64,000 bases of DNA from Aurantibacter crassamenti (GTDB lineage Bacteria; Bacteroidota; Bacteroidia; Flavobacteriales; Flavobacteriaceae), in NCBI RefSeq assembly GCF_016811105.1, contig NZ_JAFBGM010000002.1, forward strand, positions 558,001 through 622,000. The letters are read 5' to 3'. Of the stretch, positions 9,484 to 16,890 are shown piece by piece. Each line of letters begins with the position of its first letter. Position 1 is the first letter of the stretch. Both the position numbers and the translations under genes were made by a program. The notes below the pieces were generated by a model. It searched no databases. It saw nothing but the letters and a program-made list of their open reading frames with translations, and was not told the DNA's origin.

Positions 9484-10623
9484 TTACCTATATGAAATAG
9501 CTATTTTAGCTAGTTGACCAACAATTTTTACGGAATCTTTCATTGAAAGTTTAGATCCATCTGCATGAATCCATCGCTTTAATGGTTGTTCACAAATTAA
9601 TTGTTGAACCTTTGCTTTTCCGTAATGTTTTCGCATACGCATAAAAATCTCTACATCAAAAATCCATTTTGTAATAAATGGTTTTGTAAATAGCATCGGA
9701 ATAATATCACGCTCTAATATTTTTGCACCACATTGCGTATCATTAAATGGCATTTTTAATATAGACCTGATTATAAGGTTAATGGTCATACTGATGATTT
9801 TACGGGCTGATTCTTTAGTAATATTAGCACCCATTCTGCTCATTCTAGAACCACTTACGATTTTAAAATCTGATTTCTCAATGGTCTGAACCAAATCATC
9901 GAAATCTCTAAAATCTGTTGATAAATCAGCATCTAAAAAGCCCAAATAATCAAATTGAGCATCTTTATACAGATGTAGCATACCTTGTCTCACGGCTTCT
10001 GCTTTACCCCCATTCTTTTCGCAATTATAAACGCTTATATTGTTTTCATTACCCTTTTTAAGGTCTTCTAAAACTCGAAGAGTATTATCAGTACTTCCAT
10101 CATTTACAAAGCATAAATGATATCCTAAATTTTTGTTTGCAAATTCCTTAAATTCATCACTTGATAAGCGTTCTTCTTCATTATAACACGGTATAACTAC
10201 GCCAACACAATTCTTTTGTAACATTTGAGTATCCGTAGAACTTTCTATACTCTTTGTTGTTTCAGGTACGCCTATTAGTCTTTTTATTCTTGCAGCCATT
10301 TCGTCAAGACTAACAGGTTTTTTCATATAATCATCAATACCAAGCGTAAACCCATCCATAATTACGCTTTCTTCGGTATTACCAGACATTACTAAAATTG
10401 GAATTTTTTTATCCTTGTCAGCACGAATATGCCTAACCACATCTAGTCCTGTCATATCTGGCATATTAATATCGACAAGAACTAAATCAGGTTTAAAAGA
10501 ATTATAAAGGTTAATTCCTAGTTCTCCTGAATTAGCTGTTTTTACATCGTATCCTAATTCTTTTAATCTTTTTTCTACAGATAGTAAGATTAATTCTTGG
10601 TCATCAATAGTTAAAATTTTCAT
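9484..10623 (-). CDS. Response-regulator receiver fused to a GT2 glycosyltransferase
   Basis: Residues 1–118 form a complete receiver domain: acidic pair Asp7-Asp8, phosphoacceptor Asp51 (VDINMPD), Ser80 and Lys102 (KKP). After a short linker (about 119–138), residues 139–379 form a GT-A family 2 domain like dolichyl-phosphate glucosyltransferases: IPCYNEE (144–150), VNDGSTD (173–179), a DAD metal motif (231–233), SGSR (257–260) and DTQCGAK (295–301). No membrane helices follow, unlike many bacterial relatives. Phosphorylation of Asp51 could directly gate sugar transfer; this is inference. It is the first gene of the minus-strand EPS block, 201 nt from the STAS gene, and no histidine kinase is fused or adjacent. 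Confidence 0.88.
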   Translation of the reverse strand: MKILTIDDQELILLSVEKRLKELGYDVKTANSGELGINLYNSFKPDLVLVDINMPDMTGLDVVRHIRADKDKKIPILVMSGNTEESVIMDGFTLGIDDYMKKPVSLDEMAARIKRLIGVPETTKSIESSTDTQMLQKNCVGVVIPCYNEEERLSSDEFKEFANKNLGYHLCFVNDGSTDNTLRVLEDLKKGNENNISVYNCEKNGGKAEAVRQGMLHLYKDAQFDYLGFLDADLSTDFRDFDDLVQTIEKSDFKIVSGSRMSRMGANITKESARKIISMTINLIIRSILKMPFNDTQCGAKILERDIIPMLFTKPFITKWIFDVEIFMRMRKHYGKAKVQQLICEQPLKRWIHADGSKLSMKDSVKIVGQLAKIAISYR

Positions 10624-10798
10624 AGGTTAATTAGTTTTTGTTTAATAAGAATGGGAAAAAAATAAGTAATCTAAAATTTCATATGAGAATATCTTATTGT
10701 AACCTATTTAGGAAAACATGCGCATAAAGCACATATGTAAGTATATTCTTACCTATAACGTAGCTAAATCTAAATATTGCTGTAAATCCTTAATATTC

Positions 10799-10814
10799 GG
10801 TGAAATACATCACA
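10799..10814. promoter_or_regulatory. CRP/FNR-family-like binding site
   Basis: The sequence GGTGA-N6-TCACA differs at one position from the TGTGA-N6-TCACA dyad recognised by CRP-type and HcpR-type regulators. It lies about 175 nt upstream of the REC-GT2 start and about 375 nt upstream of the porin start. Which regulator binds cannot be read from this window. Confidence 0.4.
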
Positions 10815-10838
10815 ATTTTATATTTCAAATTAAAAGGG

Positions 10839-10860
10839 TAAAATAGAGCGTCCTATTTTA
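10839..10860. repeat. 8-bp inverted repeat in the EPS control region
   Basis: TAAAATAG (10839–10846) and CTATTTTA (10853–10860) are perfect inverted copies around a 6-nt centre. This could be an operator or an RNA hairpin. It lies between the CRP-like site and the GC-rich palindrome. Confidence 0.35.
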
Positions 10861-10884
10861 AATAATGAATTGATTATAAAATAG

Positions 10885-10896
10885 TTGCCCGGGCAA
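10885..10896. repeat. 12-bp GC-rich perfect palindrome
   Basis: TTGCCCGGGCAA is a perfect palindrome in an otherwise very AT-rich gap, which makes a protein-binding role plausible. A second dyad overlaps it by 2 nt: AATTAGTA at 10895–10902 and TACTAATT at 10929–10936. Confidence 0.35.
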
Positions 10897-11187
10897 TTAG
10901 TAATTCATCCTCAACATCAACATCACAATACTAATTACCCTACAACAACTAATCGGGGGAACTAAACTTCAATTAAAAATTCAGTTTCAAACATTTACAC
11001 AGCAAATATCTGAATGTTTAAATGTAGAAATAGCTCCATCGCGTTAAACCACCAATTAGTATAGTTCAATTGCAAATAACTGACTACGAACACTTTTTCA
11101 TCATAATTACCTCAAATAAAACATATTAGTACTAATAAATAGCCACATTTGACGTTATCATATTTGTAGTAAAATTCTCACTGTTAT

Positions 11188-13245
11188 ATGCTTCGATATT
11201 ACCTTATAATTATTACGATGCTCTCGTTTTTTATGGCAAATGCACAAAGTGAAATGCAGGAAGGGTTTACCCTATTAGAAAATGGCGAATTTGAACAAGC
11301 AGAATCCTTTTTTTATGACTATTTAAAAAAGGATTCAACAAACAAAACAGCTAAACTATGCTATGGACGTGCAGTAGGTTTAAGTGGTGAACCCAACAAG
11401 GCTACTAAATTATTCGCTGAACTATTAAAAACTTATCCCTCCGATTTTGAAGTAGCGATTAATTATAATGAATCATTTTTATGGGCAAAAAAATATAAAG
11501 AAGCTAAACCGCTGTATGCCCAAATGGTACAAGAACATCCAAAAAAGTTTGCTGCTGTCCTAGGCTATGCTAATACTTTAAGTAATTTAAAAGAATATAA
11601 AGAAGCTTTAAAGTTAGTTGAAGATGCCTTGCAATTAGATCCTGATAATAGTAACGCAAAAGTCTCTCGAAAATATATGCGTTTAGGATATGCAAATGAA
11701 TACGTAAATAAGCAAGAGTATGTAGCTGGAGAAATGATTTTAAAAGAAATTTTTACAGATTTTCCCGAAGATAAAGACGCACTTTTAAATTTAGCAAACC
11801 TTTACCTAATTACTAAGGATGTAACAAGTGCTAAAAACAGCTATGTTAGATACGCTACAACGGCTAAAGACTCCATAACCGCATTAAACGGAATAGCACT
11901 TGCCGAACATATAGGTGAATCTGATAAAAAGGCTTTAGCCTTCGCTGAGATTTCGAAATTAAAAGTTTCTAAATTTGAAGATTTTGAGCTTACTGAACGT
12001 ACTTATGATAGGTATATACAAGCATTAATATGGAATAGAAAATTTATATCTGCAAAAAAGAAAATTGATAGTCTAGAGAATATTTACCCCAATAGAAATT
12101 GGATACACGCTCTTAAAGCAACTTTAGGTTTATACACGGGTGATTCAAAAAAAAGTATAAAAAGCTACGATAAAATTTTAGTAAATGATAGTTCTTCTTT
12201 TGATGGTAACCTTGGTAAAGCAAATGCTTTGTTTGCAGCGGACCGTATCATACCAGCCTATAAATCTGCTTATAATACGCTAAAGTATTATGACAATCAA
12301 AAAGATGCACTTGGTTTTATTGAAAAGCTAAATTTAATGCACACACCTAGTGTTGAAGAACATGCAGCATACACATTTGACAATGGTAAAAATGTCGCAT
12401 TTTTCACCAATACAACTGCAGATGTACCTTTCTCAACTAAATTTAGAACAACACTATCCTATTTTTATCGCACCACGGAAAATACAGTTTCAGGTAACAA
12501 GGCAAATGCACATGTAATTCTTGCCGGATTACATTACAAATTATTTCCAAAAACACTACTAAAAACTATTATTGGGGCAAATAATTCAAGGTTTACTAAT
12601 GATGCCTATACGCAACCTGTATTTGATGCCAAATTAGAAATGCAACCGTTTAAAATGCAAAATCTTTCAATAGGTTATCAGCGAGAAATTCAAAACTTTA
12701 ATGCAGATCTAATCGAACGTGAAATTGTTCAGCACCATTATGGGCTCAATTATAACCTTGGTACAAATGTAAATTTTGGCTGGTATACCCAATTGATGCA
12801 TACGCAACAGAGTGATGCTAACATAAGAAATCTTTTATTCACCTCATTATATTATACACTTTCACAGAAACCTGCTTTAAAAATGGGTTTAAACTATCAG
12901 CACATAACATTTAAGGATCAAGTACCTACAATATATTTTAGTCCTGAACAATACCAAGCTTTCGAAATTTTTGCAGACATAAGAGGCAAAATTTCTGATA
13001 AAACAACATACATGGGTAGCGCTGCAACGGGTTTTCAGAAAGTAGAAGATGACCCATATACAGCTATATTTAGAGCCGAAATGGCAGTACAACATCAATT
13101 TTCAAAACGCTTGAGTGGCAATATTTATGGCAAGTACAGTAATATTGCTTCAGCAACTGCAGCAGGTTTTGAATTTACTGAAATTGGTTTAAAAATTAAG
13201 TGGTTATTTCTTGACAAGCCATTATTTTTTAATTCAATACAATAA
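11188..13245 (+). CDS. TPR plus outer-membrane beta-barrel protein, probable EPS export porin
   Basis: The 685-residue protein has a signal peptide (residues 1–19, cleavage likely after the Ala of MANAQ). A tetratricopeptide superhelix follows over about 22–390, with typical alternating Ala/Gly/Leu/Pro positions (for example AVLGYANTLSNLKEYKEAL). The last 290 residues are alternating amphipathic strands, suggesting an outer-membrane barrel. This periplasmic-TPR plus barrel design is that of PgaA, BcsC and PelB/AlgK-AlgE, which carry polysaccharide across the outer membrane. It diverges from the REC-GT2 gene across a long control region and is followed by the oppositely transcribed signalling genes. 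Export function is inferred from architecture and neighbours. Confidence 0.75.
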   Translation: MLRYYLIIITMLSFFMANAQSEMQEGFTLLENGEFEQAESFFYDYLKKDSTNKTAKLCYGRAVGLSGEPNKATKLFAELLKTYPSDFEVAINYNESFLWAKKYKEAKPLYAQMVQEHPKKFAAVLGYANTLSNLKEYKEALKLVEDALQLDPDNSNAKVSRKYMRLGYANEYVNKQEYVAGEMILKEIFTDFPEDKDALLNLANLYLITKDVTSAKNSYVRYATTAKDSITALNGIALAEHIGESDKKALAFAEISKLKVSKFEDFELTERTYDRYIQALIWNRKFISAKKKIDSLENIYPNRNWIHALKATLGLYTGDSKKSIKSYDKILVNDSSSFDGNLGKANALFAADRIIPAYKSAYNTLKYYDNQKDALGFIEKLNLMHTPSVEEHAAYTFDNGKNVAFFTNTTADVPFSTKFRTTLSYFYRTTENTVSGNKANAHVILAGLHYKLFPKTLLKTIIGANNSRFTNDAYTQPVFDAKLEMQPFKMQNLSIGYQREIQNFNADLIEREIVQHHYGLNYNLGTNVNFGWYTQLMHTQQSDANIRNLLFTSLYYTLSQKPALKMGLNYQHITFKDQVPTIYFSPEQYQAFEIFADIRGKISDKTTYMGSAATGFQKVEDDPYTAIFRAEMAVQHQFSKRLSGNIYGKYSNIASATAAGFEFTEIGLKIKWLFLDKPLFFNSIQ

Positions 13246-13311
13246 TAATTAAAACGTATTTGTAGGACTCCACTAAGATTTTGAGTTGAATACAATTTAA
13301 AATGATGTCAT

Positions 13312-13345
13312 AAAAAAACAACCACAAACGTATTTATGGTTGTTT
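13312..13345 (-). terminator. Intrinsic terminator downstream of the small peptide gene
   Basis: AAACAACCA (13316–13324) pairs with TGGTTGTTT (13337–13345) around a 12-nt loop. On the minus strand the hairpin is followed by seven T's. It would end minus-strand transcripts from the 36-codon gene; on the plus strand the T tract is poorer. Confidence 0.75.
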
Positions 13346-13419
13346 ATATATCACTTCTCCCGAACCCAAATATATAAAGAGAAGTATGGGGTTTGAGCCC
13401 GTTTAATTTTATACTTTAA

Positions 13420-13530
13420 TTATAGCATACCAGCCATGGCTAAAGCCACGCCAACAACTACTGTGCTGATTACTGTTTTAAGACCAGTTACTAAAGCTTT
13501 TAATGTTAGAACAAGTAGGAAAGTTTTCAT
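13420..13530 (-). CDS. Small hydrophobic peptide, 36 residues
   Basis: An ATG at 13530–13528 opens 36 codons ending in TAA at 13422–13420. The peptide starts MKTFLLVLTLKALVTG and continues with a Val/Ala/Gly-rich segment, so it is one or two short membrane-spanning stretches with Lys at positions 2, 11 and 18 and no acidic residue. A perfect TAAATTTG -7 box lies 40 nt upstream and a terminator 75 nt downstream, so it may be its own transcription unit between the EPS and NO-signalling blocks. I recognise no family. It could be a membrane regulator, a signal peptide-like pheromone or a toxin; function is unknown. Confidence 0.45.
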   Translation of the reverse strand: MKTFLLVLTLKALVTGLKTVISTVVVGVALAMAGML

Positions 13531-13570
13531 AATGTAAAGATTTAGGTTAAACTTTTTCTTTTGTATACCC

Positions 13571-13578
13571 CAAATTTA
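13571..13578 (-). promoter_or_regulatory. Candidate -7 box for the small peptide gene
   Basis: On the minus strand this reads TAAATTTG, a full match to the Bacteroidota -7 consensus TANNTTTG, about 40 nt before the ATG. No clear TTTG -33 element is seen at the usual spacing. Confidence 0.4.
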
Positions 13579-13663
13579 CACTATGAAGATAATTTTATAG
13601 GTCATGGCCCGCTCAAAACCCAATTTCTATAGTCCGATGGTTACAAATAATAGAGGAATAAAA

Positions 13664-14374
13664 TTATAGTAAATTTAATCGTCGCATAAGTTCAGGACGA
13701 TTTGAACGACTTATAGGAATTACATTTTTTTCTATTAAAACACTATTATCTTCAATATCAATAATTTTCTTAAAATTTATAATATAAGATCTATGTATAT
13801 GGAAAAAGATATGTTCTGGTAATTTATCTTTTATTTTCTTTAAAGTGGTGTGTACCTTGTAATTCTTTTTTTCAGTCTTTACTTCAATATAATCACCTTG
13901 CGCTTCAACAACTAGTATTTCGTTATACTTAAGTTTTATCAATCGGCGGTCGATATTTATGTATAAATCTTCGGTTAAATCGGTAGTACTCTCGTCTTTA
14001 TTTATCTTGCTAGATTGACTTGCAATTGCCTTTGTTAACTTCTGAACACACTTTTCGAAACGATCAAAGGTTATTGGTTTTAATAAATAATCGACTATTG
14101 CCTCATATTCATAAGCCGCTATTGCAAAATCTGTATCCGAGGTTATTAAAACAATTTTAGGTGGATTTTTTAGGGTCTGAACCAAATCAATACCTGTAAA
14201 ACCCGGCATATGAATATCGAGAAATATTACGTCAACATCTTGCTGATTTAAAAATTTTATTGCCTCAATAGCATTATCAAACTCCTGAATAACATCTAGT
14301 TCAGGTATTTGAGTACAAAGGTGACTTACAACTGCTCTAGCCGCAGCCTCGTCATCAATGATGATACAATTCAT
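13664..14374 (-). CDS. LytTR-family response regulator
   Basis: The 236-residue protein has a receiver domain (Asp7-Asp8, phosphoacceptor Asp53 in FLDIHMPG, Lys99 in LLKP) and a C-terminal LytTR DNA-binding domain from about 132. The latter carries the typical VEAQGDYIEV strand pair and FFHIHRSYIINF segment. LytTR regulators of the AgrA/AlgR type bind pairs of 9-bp direct repeats about 21 bp apart. Such a pair lies upstream of this operon at 19558–19591. It is the last gene of the seven-gene signalling operon, 2 nt after the Hpt gene, and is the likely DNA-binding output. Confidence 0.9.
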   Translation of the reverse strand: MNCIIIDDEAAARAVVSHLCTQIPELDVIQEFDNAIEAIKFLNQQDVDVIFLDIHMPGFTGIDLVQTLKNPPKIVLITSDTDFAIAAYEYEAIVDYLLKPITFDRFEKCVQKLTKAIASQSSKINKDESTTDLTEDLYINIDRRLIKLKYNEILVVEAQGDYIEVKTEKKNYKVHTTLKKIKDKLPEHIFFHIHRSYIINFKKIIDIEDNSVLIEKNVIPISRSNRPELMRRLNLL

Positions 14375-14376
14375 AA

Positions 14377-14697
14377 TTAAATTGTTTTTAGGTATGTTTC
14401 AATAGTATCAAGTACTTTTTGAAACTCATTTTTTAATCTGTCATTACCTAAACGTAATTCTTCCTCAAAAGTTACTGCTAATCTATAACTTTCTTCTAGC
14501 CCTAACACACTAAATTTATGCTTTAATTTATGTACAATTTGCGAACCTTCGTCGGTTCTATTGTTATGAATACTATTGCTATACTCCAATTTTTCAATAG
14601 GAAATTCCATTTTTAATATTTCAATGAATTTATTTCTAAACTGCACATCATCACCAGCTATTTCATCAATGTATTTTATATTTGGGGTTTCCATCAT
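14377..14697 (-). CDS. Histidine phosphotransfer (Hpt) protein
   Basis: The 106-residue helical protein matches a stand-alone Hpt domain. The motif VHKLKHKFSVLGL places the phospho-accepting histidine at residue 56, with Lys59 and the LG turn as in the family HxLK...LG pattern. Hpt proteins pass phosphate from a receiver to another receiver. The gene is 1 nt from the upstream kinase gene and 2 nt from the LytTR regulator. Together these suggest a phosphorelay rather than a simple kinase–regulator pair. Neither kinase in the operon is a hybrid, so the CheY-like protein encoded first in the operon could feed this Hpt. Confidence 0.85.
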   Translation of the reverse strand: MMETPNIKYIDEIAGDDVQFRNKFIEILKMEFPIEKLEYSNSIHNNRTDEGSQIVHKLKHKFSVLGLEESYRLAVTFEEELRLGNDRLKNEFQKVLDTIETYLKTI

Positions 14698-14698
14698 C

Positions 14699-15757
14699 TT
14701 ATTTTTTAATAGTGAAAAAAAAGGTCGCTCCTTTTCCTTCTTCAGATTCTAGCCATATTTTACCACTGTAAGAATTAACTATTTTTTTAACCAATGCTAG
14801 CCCAATTCCTGTTGCTTTAAAATCATCTTCAAGCTTTTTGAACATTTTAAATATGTCGTCTTGATATTTTTTAGCTATACCCTTACCGTTATCTGAAATA
14901 CTAAATTGCCAAGAATCTGTTTTTTCCTTAGCTGTTATTTGGATTTTACCATTTGAATTATGTTCTGTAGCGCTTATTGCATTGAGTAAAAGATTTTTAA
15001 ACAAAAGCTCTAGTTTGTATTTACCGATTAATAATGAAGGCAAAGTGTTTACACATTCGATTTCCACATTATTTGGCACATAGATAGTTTTCAATAAATC
15101 TGTAATTAAAACCTTTACATCTACCATTACCTTTTTCTCTTCTAAATCAGTAATTGTAGCATGCTTTAAAATCCCGTCAACTAAGGCGTCCATTTTTTCT
15201 AAGTTCTCACTTATAAGTTTATAATTATCTATAGTTTCTTCAGAAAAATTTGTCACCTCTTGATCCGTAATACAACCAATTAAAAAATTAATGTTGCGCA
15301 TGGGTGATTTTAAATCGTGAGAAACCATATGAGCATAATTGTTTAAAGCCTCATTTCGTTCTTCTAAATTCTTAAGTAATAAATCTTTTTCTGCTGAAAT
15401 TCGATTAATTTCAGATGATTGTTCTTCTATTTTTTTGGCCAATGCCAAAGGATCAAATACTGTATTACCTTTAGAATTTGGATTTAACTTTGTACCAGTA
15501 TTTGTTTCTAAACTAGCTATAGAGCGTTCAAGCGACTCAATAATCTTTTTTTGAGAATCTGCACGCTCGATTAATCTTTCGTTCGCTTCGGAGAGTTCTT
15601 GAGAACTTATTATGGTAGAACGCTGCACCATTTCTAATTTTGAATCATTGTCAGCATAAGATTTATTGATTGCCTCTAAAAAATTGGCAAATGATTCCTG
15701 CTCAGCCCAGTTAGTAGGTAAGTATTTTCTAATTTGTCTGGCTAATAATTTATGCAT
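14699..15757 (-). CDS. Soluble histidine kinase paired with the FIST sensor
   Basis: The 352-residue protein has no membrane segment. Residues 1–75 are a helical region (LLARQIRKYL at the start) often seen in kinases encoded beside FIST proteins, followed by a coiled coil (about 105–140). The HisKA box YAHMVSHDLKSP gives His147 as the phosphorylation site. The C-terminal ATPase domain shows NAISA, SDNGKGI and ATGIGLALV (N, G1 and G2 boxes). Its ATG overlaps the FIST stop by one base (TAATG). The gene pair resembles the NosP/NahK arrangement. Response to NO or another FIST ligand is inferred. Confidence 0.85.
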   Translation of the reverse strand: MHKLLARQIRKYLPTNWAEQESFANFLEAINKSYADNDSKLEMVQRSTIISSQELSEANERLIERADSQKKIIESLERSIASLETNTGTKLNPNSKGNTVFDPLALAKKIEEQSSEINRISAEKDLLLKNLEERNEALNNYAHMVSHDLKSPMRNINFLIGCITDQEVTNFSEETIDNYKLISENLEKMDALVDGILKHATITDLEEKKVMVDVKVLITDLLKTIYVPNNVEIECVNTLPSLLIGKYKLELLFKNLLLNAISATEHNSNGKIQITAKEKTDSWQFSISDNGKGIAKKYQDDIFKMFKKLEDDFKATGIGLALVKKIVNSYSGKIWLESEEGKGATFFFTIKK

Positions 15758-16890
15758 TATTCACTAAATAGTGTTAAAGTCATTGTTTGATTATGCAATT
15801 TACATTCTTTCTGGCCCGCAAATGGCGCCAATTCACCATAAGAATAAAATCCCATAACCGAAGCCTTAGCACCTATTGTACTAATAACTTCTTCTATTTC
15901 TTCTTCGGTTCGTTGATCTAATACTAATTTTCTTCCTACACAGCTTACCAATAATGCCAATTCAGGATCTGATTTTCGATCTCGCATGGCATATTCGCCC
16001 GCAACTGCGGCACCTTCTGCAATATCATCTACGGTTGACATCATTAATTGTACTTTTGATCCTACCGGAACATCTCCTGCTAAAATCATAGTATTATTAG
16101 TTTCGTCAATATTTAAAATAGTTCTTACTATTACCTCCTTACTATCTGGCATGTGTACACTTAATGGATAAAGTAAAGCTGCCTCCGGCAAATCATCGGC
16201 CTTATCGCCTAAATATAATTTATATAAATCCAGTGCTGGTTTTCCATCTAACTCATGTAAAATATTATTTTTTGATTTTGTTATTGTTCGTTGCGGTCCG
16301 AAACCTGTCCATCCTCCATAATTTGCACATGTAATTTCTAAAGAACTACCATAGAAACCAATGCAAACAACTTCTCCTTCTTTTGGGTTTTCATTGTAAG
16401 AAGCCAAAGTGCGCTCAAAACGTGCATCATCACCACACAATCCACCAGAAATGGAAACACCAGGTTGCAAATTTGCTTCTAAGCCATTTATTAAACCACT
16501 ACCATTTACATTAGTACCTTCCGATATTATAAAAACATGTTTTAAATCTTTTTGAGGTAAACTGTTCACTAGACTCTGACCTAAATTTTCCACATTCATG
16601 CTATGTGAGGCCATATTTTCTCGCACTACTTTAAAGCTGCTTTTTTCAAATTCAATTGCAGTTAGCACAATACTTTCATCAAAGACTTTACTTTCAAGTA
16701 TTTCACCAGAAGTACTTCCAAATACAACATGACCATTTGGATACATTTCTTTTAATTCTTGATATATATCTGCCGATTCCAAGGCATATCTATTACCAAA
16801 AACCATAACTAATGGTTCTTTTAAGTCCTTACGAGACTCCGTAAATGTCCAACCATTATTTTTCTCTCTAACCCCTTGTTCTAACTTCAT
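15757..16890 (-). CDS. FIST-domain sensor protein, NosP-like candidate
   Basis: The 377-residue soluble protein has FIST_N (about 25–215) and FIST_C (about 220–370) domains: GSTSGEI at 58–64, SISGGLCGDD at 146–155, and the closing FYSYGELAPF and KLHNQTMTLT segments. FIST proteins are ligand sensors that act on adjacent kinases, and the NosP subgroup binds haem and NO. I cannot confirm the NosP haem ligand from memory, so haem binding is a hypothesis. The gene overlaps the upstream kinase by 4 nt (ATGA) and the downstream kinase by 1 nt. Finding it in one operon with an H-NOX protein raises the chance that it also senses NO. Confidence 0.8.
   Translation of the reverse strand: MKLEQGVREKNNGWTFTESRKDLKEPLVMVFGNRYALESADIYQELKEMYPNGHVVFGSTSGEILESKVFDESIVLTAIEFEKSSFKVVRENMASHSMNVENLGQSLVNSLPQKDLKHVFIISEGTNVNGSGLINGLEANLQPGVSISGGLCGDDARFERTLASYNENPKEGEVVCIGFYGSSLEITCANYGGWTGFGPQRTITKSKNNILHELDGKPALDLYKLYLGDKADDLPEAALLYPLSVHMPDSKEVIVRTILNIDETNNTMILAGDVPVGSKVQLMMSTVDDIAEGAAVAGEYAMRDRKSDPELALLVSCVGRKLVLDQRTEEEIEEVISTIGAKASVMGFYSYGELAPFAGQKECKLHNQTMTLTLFSE

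Larger units (their letters stand above)
10624..11187. other. 564-bp divergent control region of the EPS locus
   Basis: This gap separates the divergent REC-GT2 and TPR-barrel genes. I found no credible reading frame in it. It holds a CRP/FNR-like site, an 8-bp inverted repeat, a GC-rich 12-bp palindrome and a further inverted repeat, each listed separately. A C-rich, T-poor tract lies at about 10905–10960. The density of dyads suggests multiple transcription-factor sites or a structured leader RNA upstream of the porin gene. Confidence 0.5.
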
